Positions 5,670 through 5,817 of a stretch of 5,817 nucleotides of DNA are shown here, piece after piece. The notes beneath the pieces are model-generated. The model saw nothing but the letters and a program-made list of their open reading frames with translations. It made no database searches and was not told the origin of the DNA. The first letter of the stretch is position 1; the number at the start of each line of letters is the position of its first letter. The stretch comes from JABICX01 sp964528765 (lineage in GTDB: Archaea > Nanobdellota > Nanobdellia > UBA10117 > JABICX01): NCBI GenBank assembly GCA_964528765.1, contig CAZGVA010000054.1, positions 1 through 5,817 on the forward strand, written 5' to 3'. A program made the position numbers and the translations under genes.

Positions 5670-5817
5670 TTTTAAATTTTGTATTTATTAAAACCCACTC
5701 TATAAATAACATTATTAAAATGCTCATTAAAAAGAACTGAGTAAGGTCGCGATTGTATCTTCCTTGCGTGTATTCAATATCATTTTTGAATATTTCAATT
5801 AATTGTTTTTGATTCAT
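5659..5817 (-). CDS. C-terminus of a BatA-like VWA membrane protein (partial, runs off the window)
   Basis: On the minus strand the frame is open from the window edge at 5817 to TAG at 5661-5659, giving 52 residues. Residues 27-44 form a TM (FFLMSILIMLFIEWVLI). The protein ends NTKFKTIP, and a last TM containing an EW or EL pair followed by (R/N)T(R/K)(F/Y)R(T/S)(I/L)P is the usual ending of BatA-type von Willebrand A proteins. The preceding IFKNDIEYTQGRYNRDL resembles the helix that follows their VWA domain. The VWA and MIDAS region would lie beyond position 5817. An ATG happens to be the first codon at the edge, so a complete 52-residue one-TM protein cannot be excluded. It overlaps the plus-strand gene tail to tail by 11 bp (5659-5669). 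Confidence 0.6.
   Translation of the reverse strand: MNQKQLIEIFKNDIEYTQGRYNRDLTQFFLMSILIMLFIEWVLINTKFKTIP
5670..5689 (+). terminator. possible T-rich archaeal terminator
   Basis: Directly after the TAG at 5667-5669 the plus strand runs TTTTAAATTTTGTATTTAT. Archaeal termination commonly uses such T-rich tracts without a hairpin. It lies inside the convergent minus-strand gene, so the composition may simply reflect an AT-rich coding region. Confidence 0.3.

Noticed and set aside
1..5817. tRNA, rRNA, riboswitch, CRISPR array, insertion sequence or replication origin
   Set aside because: No cloverleaf-like or GC-rich structured segment, direct-repeat array, transposase frame or origin-type repeat cluster was seen on either strand, and coding sequence fills nearly the whole window.

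Overview
This AT-rich window (roughly one third G+C) looks like a piece of archaeal chromosome, most likely from a small-genome DPANN-type lineage such as Woesearchaeota or Pacearchaeota; the lineage is inferred from style, not from a marker gene. Three things point to archaea. TATA boxes sit about 25 nt upstream of start codons that lack a Shine-Dalgarno sequence (leaderless genes at 735 and 5148). GTGAT-type Shine-Dalgarno motifs precede the tightly packed genes. The encoded products are secreted or membrane-anchored Ig-like proteins extremely rich in N-glycosylation sequons (N-X-S/T).

Layout. Positions 1-21 are the last six codons and stop of an upstream gene. Two small exported proteins follow in overlapping frames: a 79-residue protein with a 10-residue tandem repeat (22-261) and a single-domain Ig-like protein with an unclear start codon (227-664). 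A 70-nt gap holds a promoter. It drives a 278-residue membrane protein with a cadherin-like domain and a thrombospondin-type six-cysteine module (735-1571). That gene overlaps by one base a 1179-residue, four-TM surface protein (1571-5110). Its domains are a cytosolic helical domain, then an ectodomain of cadherin-like, Cys-rich, DNRLRE-like and NEW3-like modules, then a C-terminal anchor. A 37-nt gap with its own TATA box precedes a 173-residue one-TM protein (5148-5669) with a helical cytosolic domain resembling the one in the giant protein. On the minus strand, the end of a gene running in from the right edge (5817 to 5659) has the TM plus 'NTKFKTIP' tail typical of BatA-type von Willebrand A proteins. 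It overlaps the last plus-strand gene tail to tail by 11 bp.

Interpretation. The plus-strand genes look like one cell-envelope module: small exported accessory proteins, a TSP-type anchored protein, a very large glycosylated and probably disulfide-bonded surface protein, and a small membrane partner. The cytosolic domain shared by the last two, with a BatA-like gene next door, suggests a link to the MoxR/DUF58/BatA/BatD ('aerotolerance') family of ATPase-coupled envelope systems, here with an unusual giant multi-TM component. That functional link is an inference by eye and needs profile searches and structure prediction.
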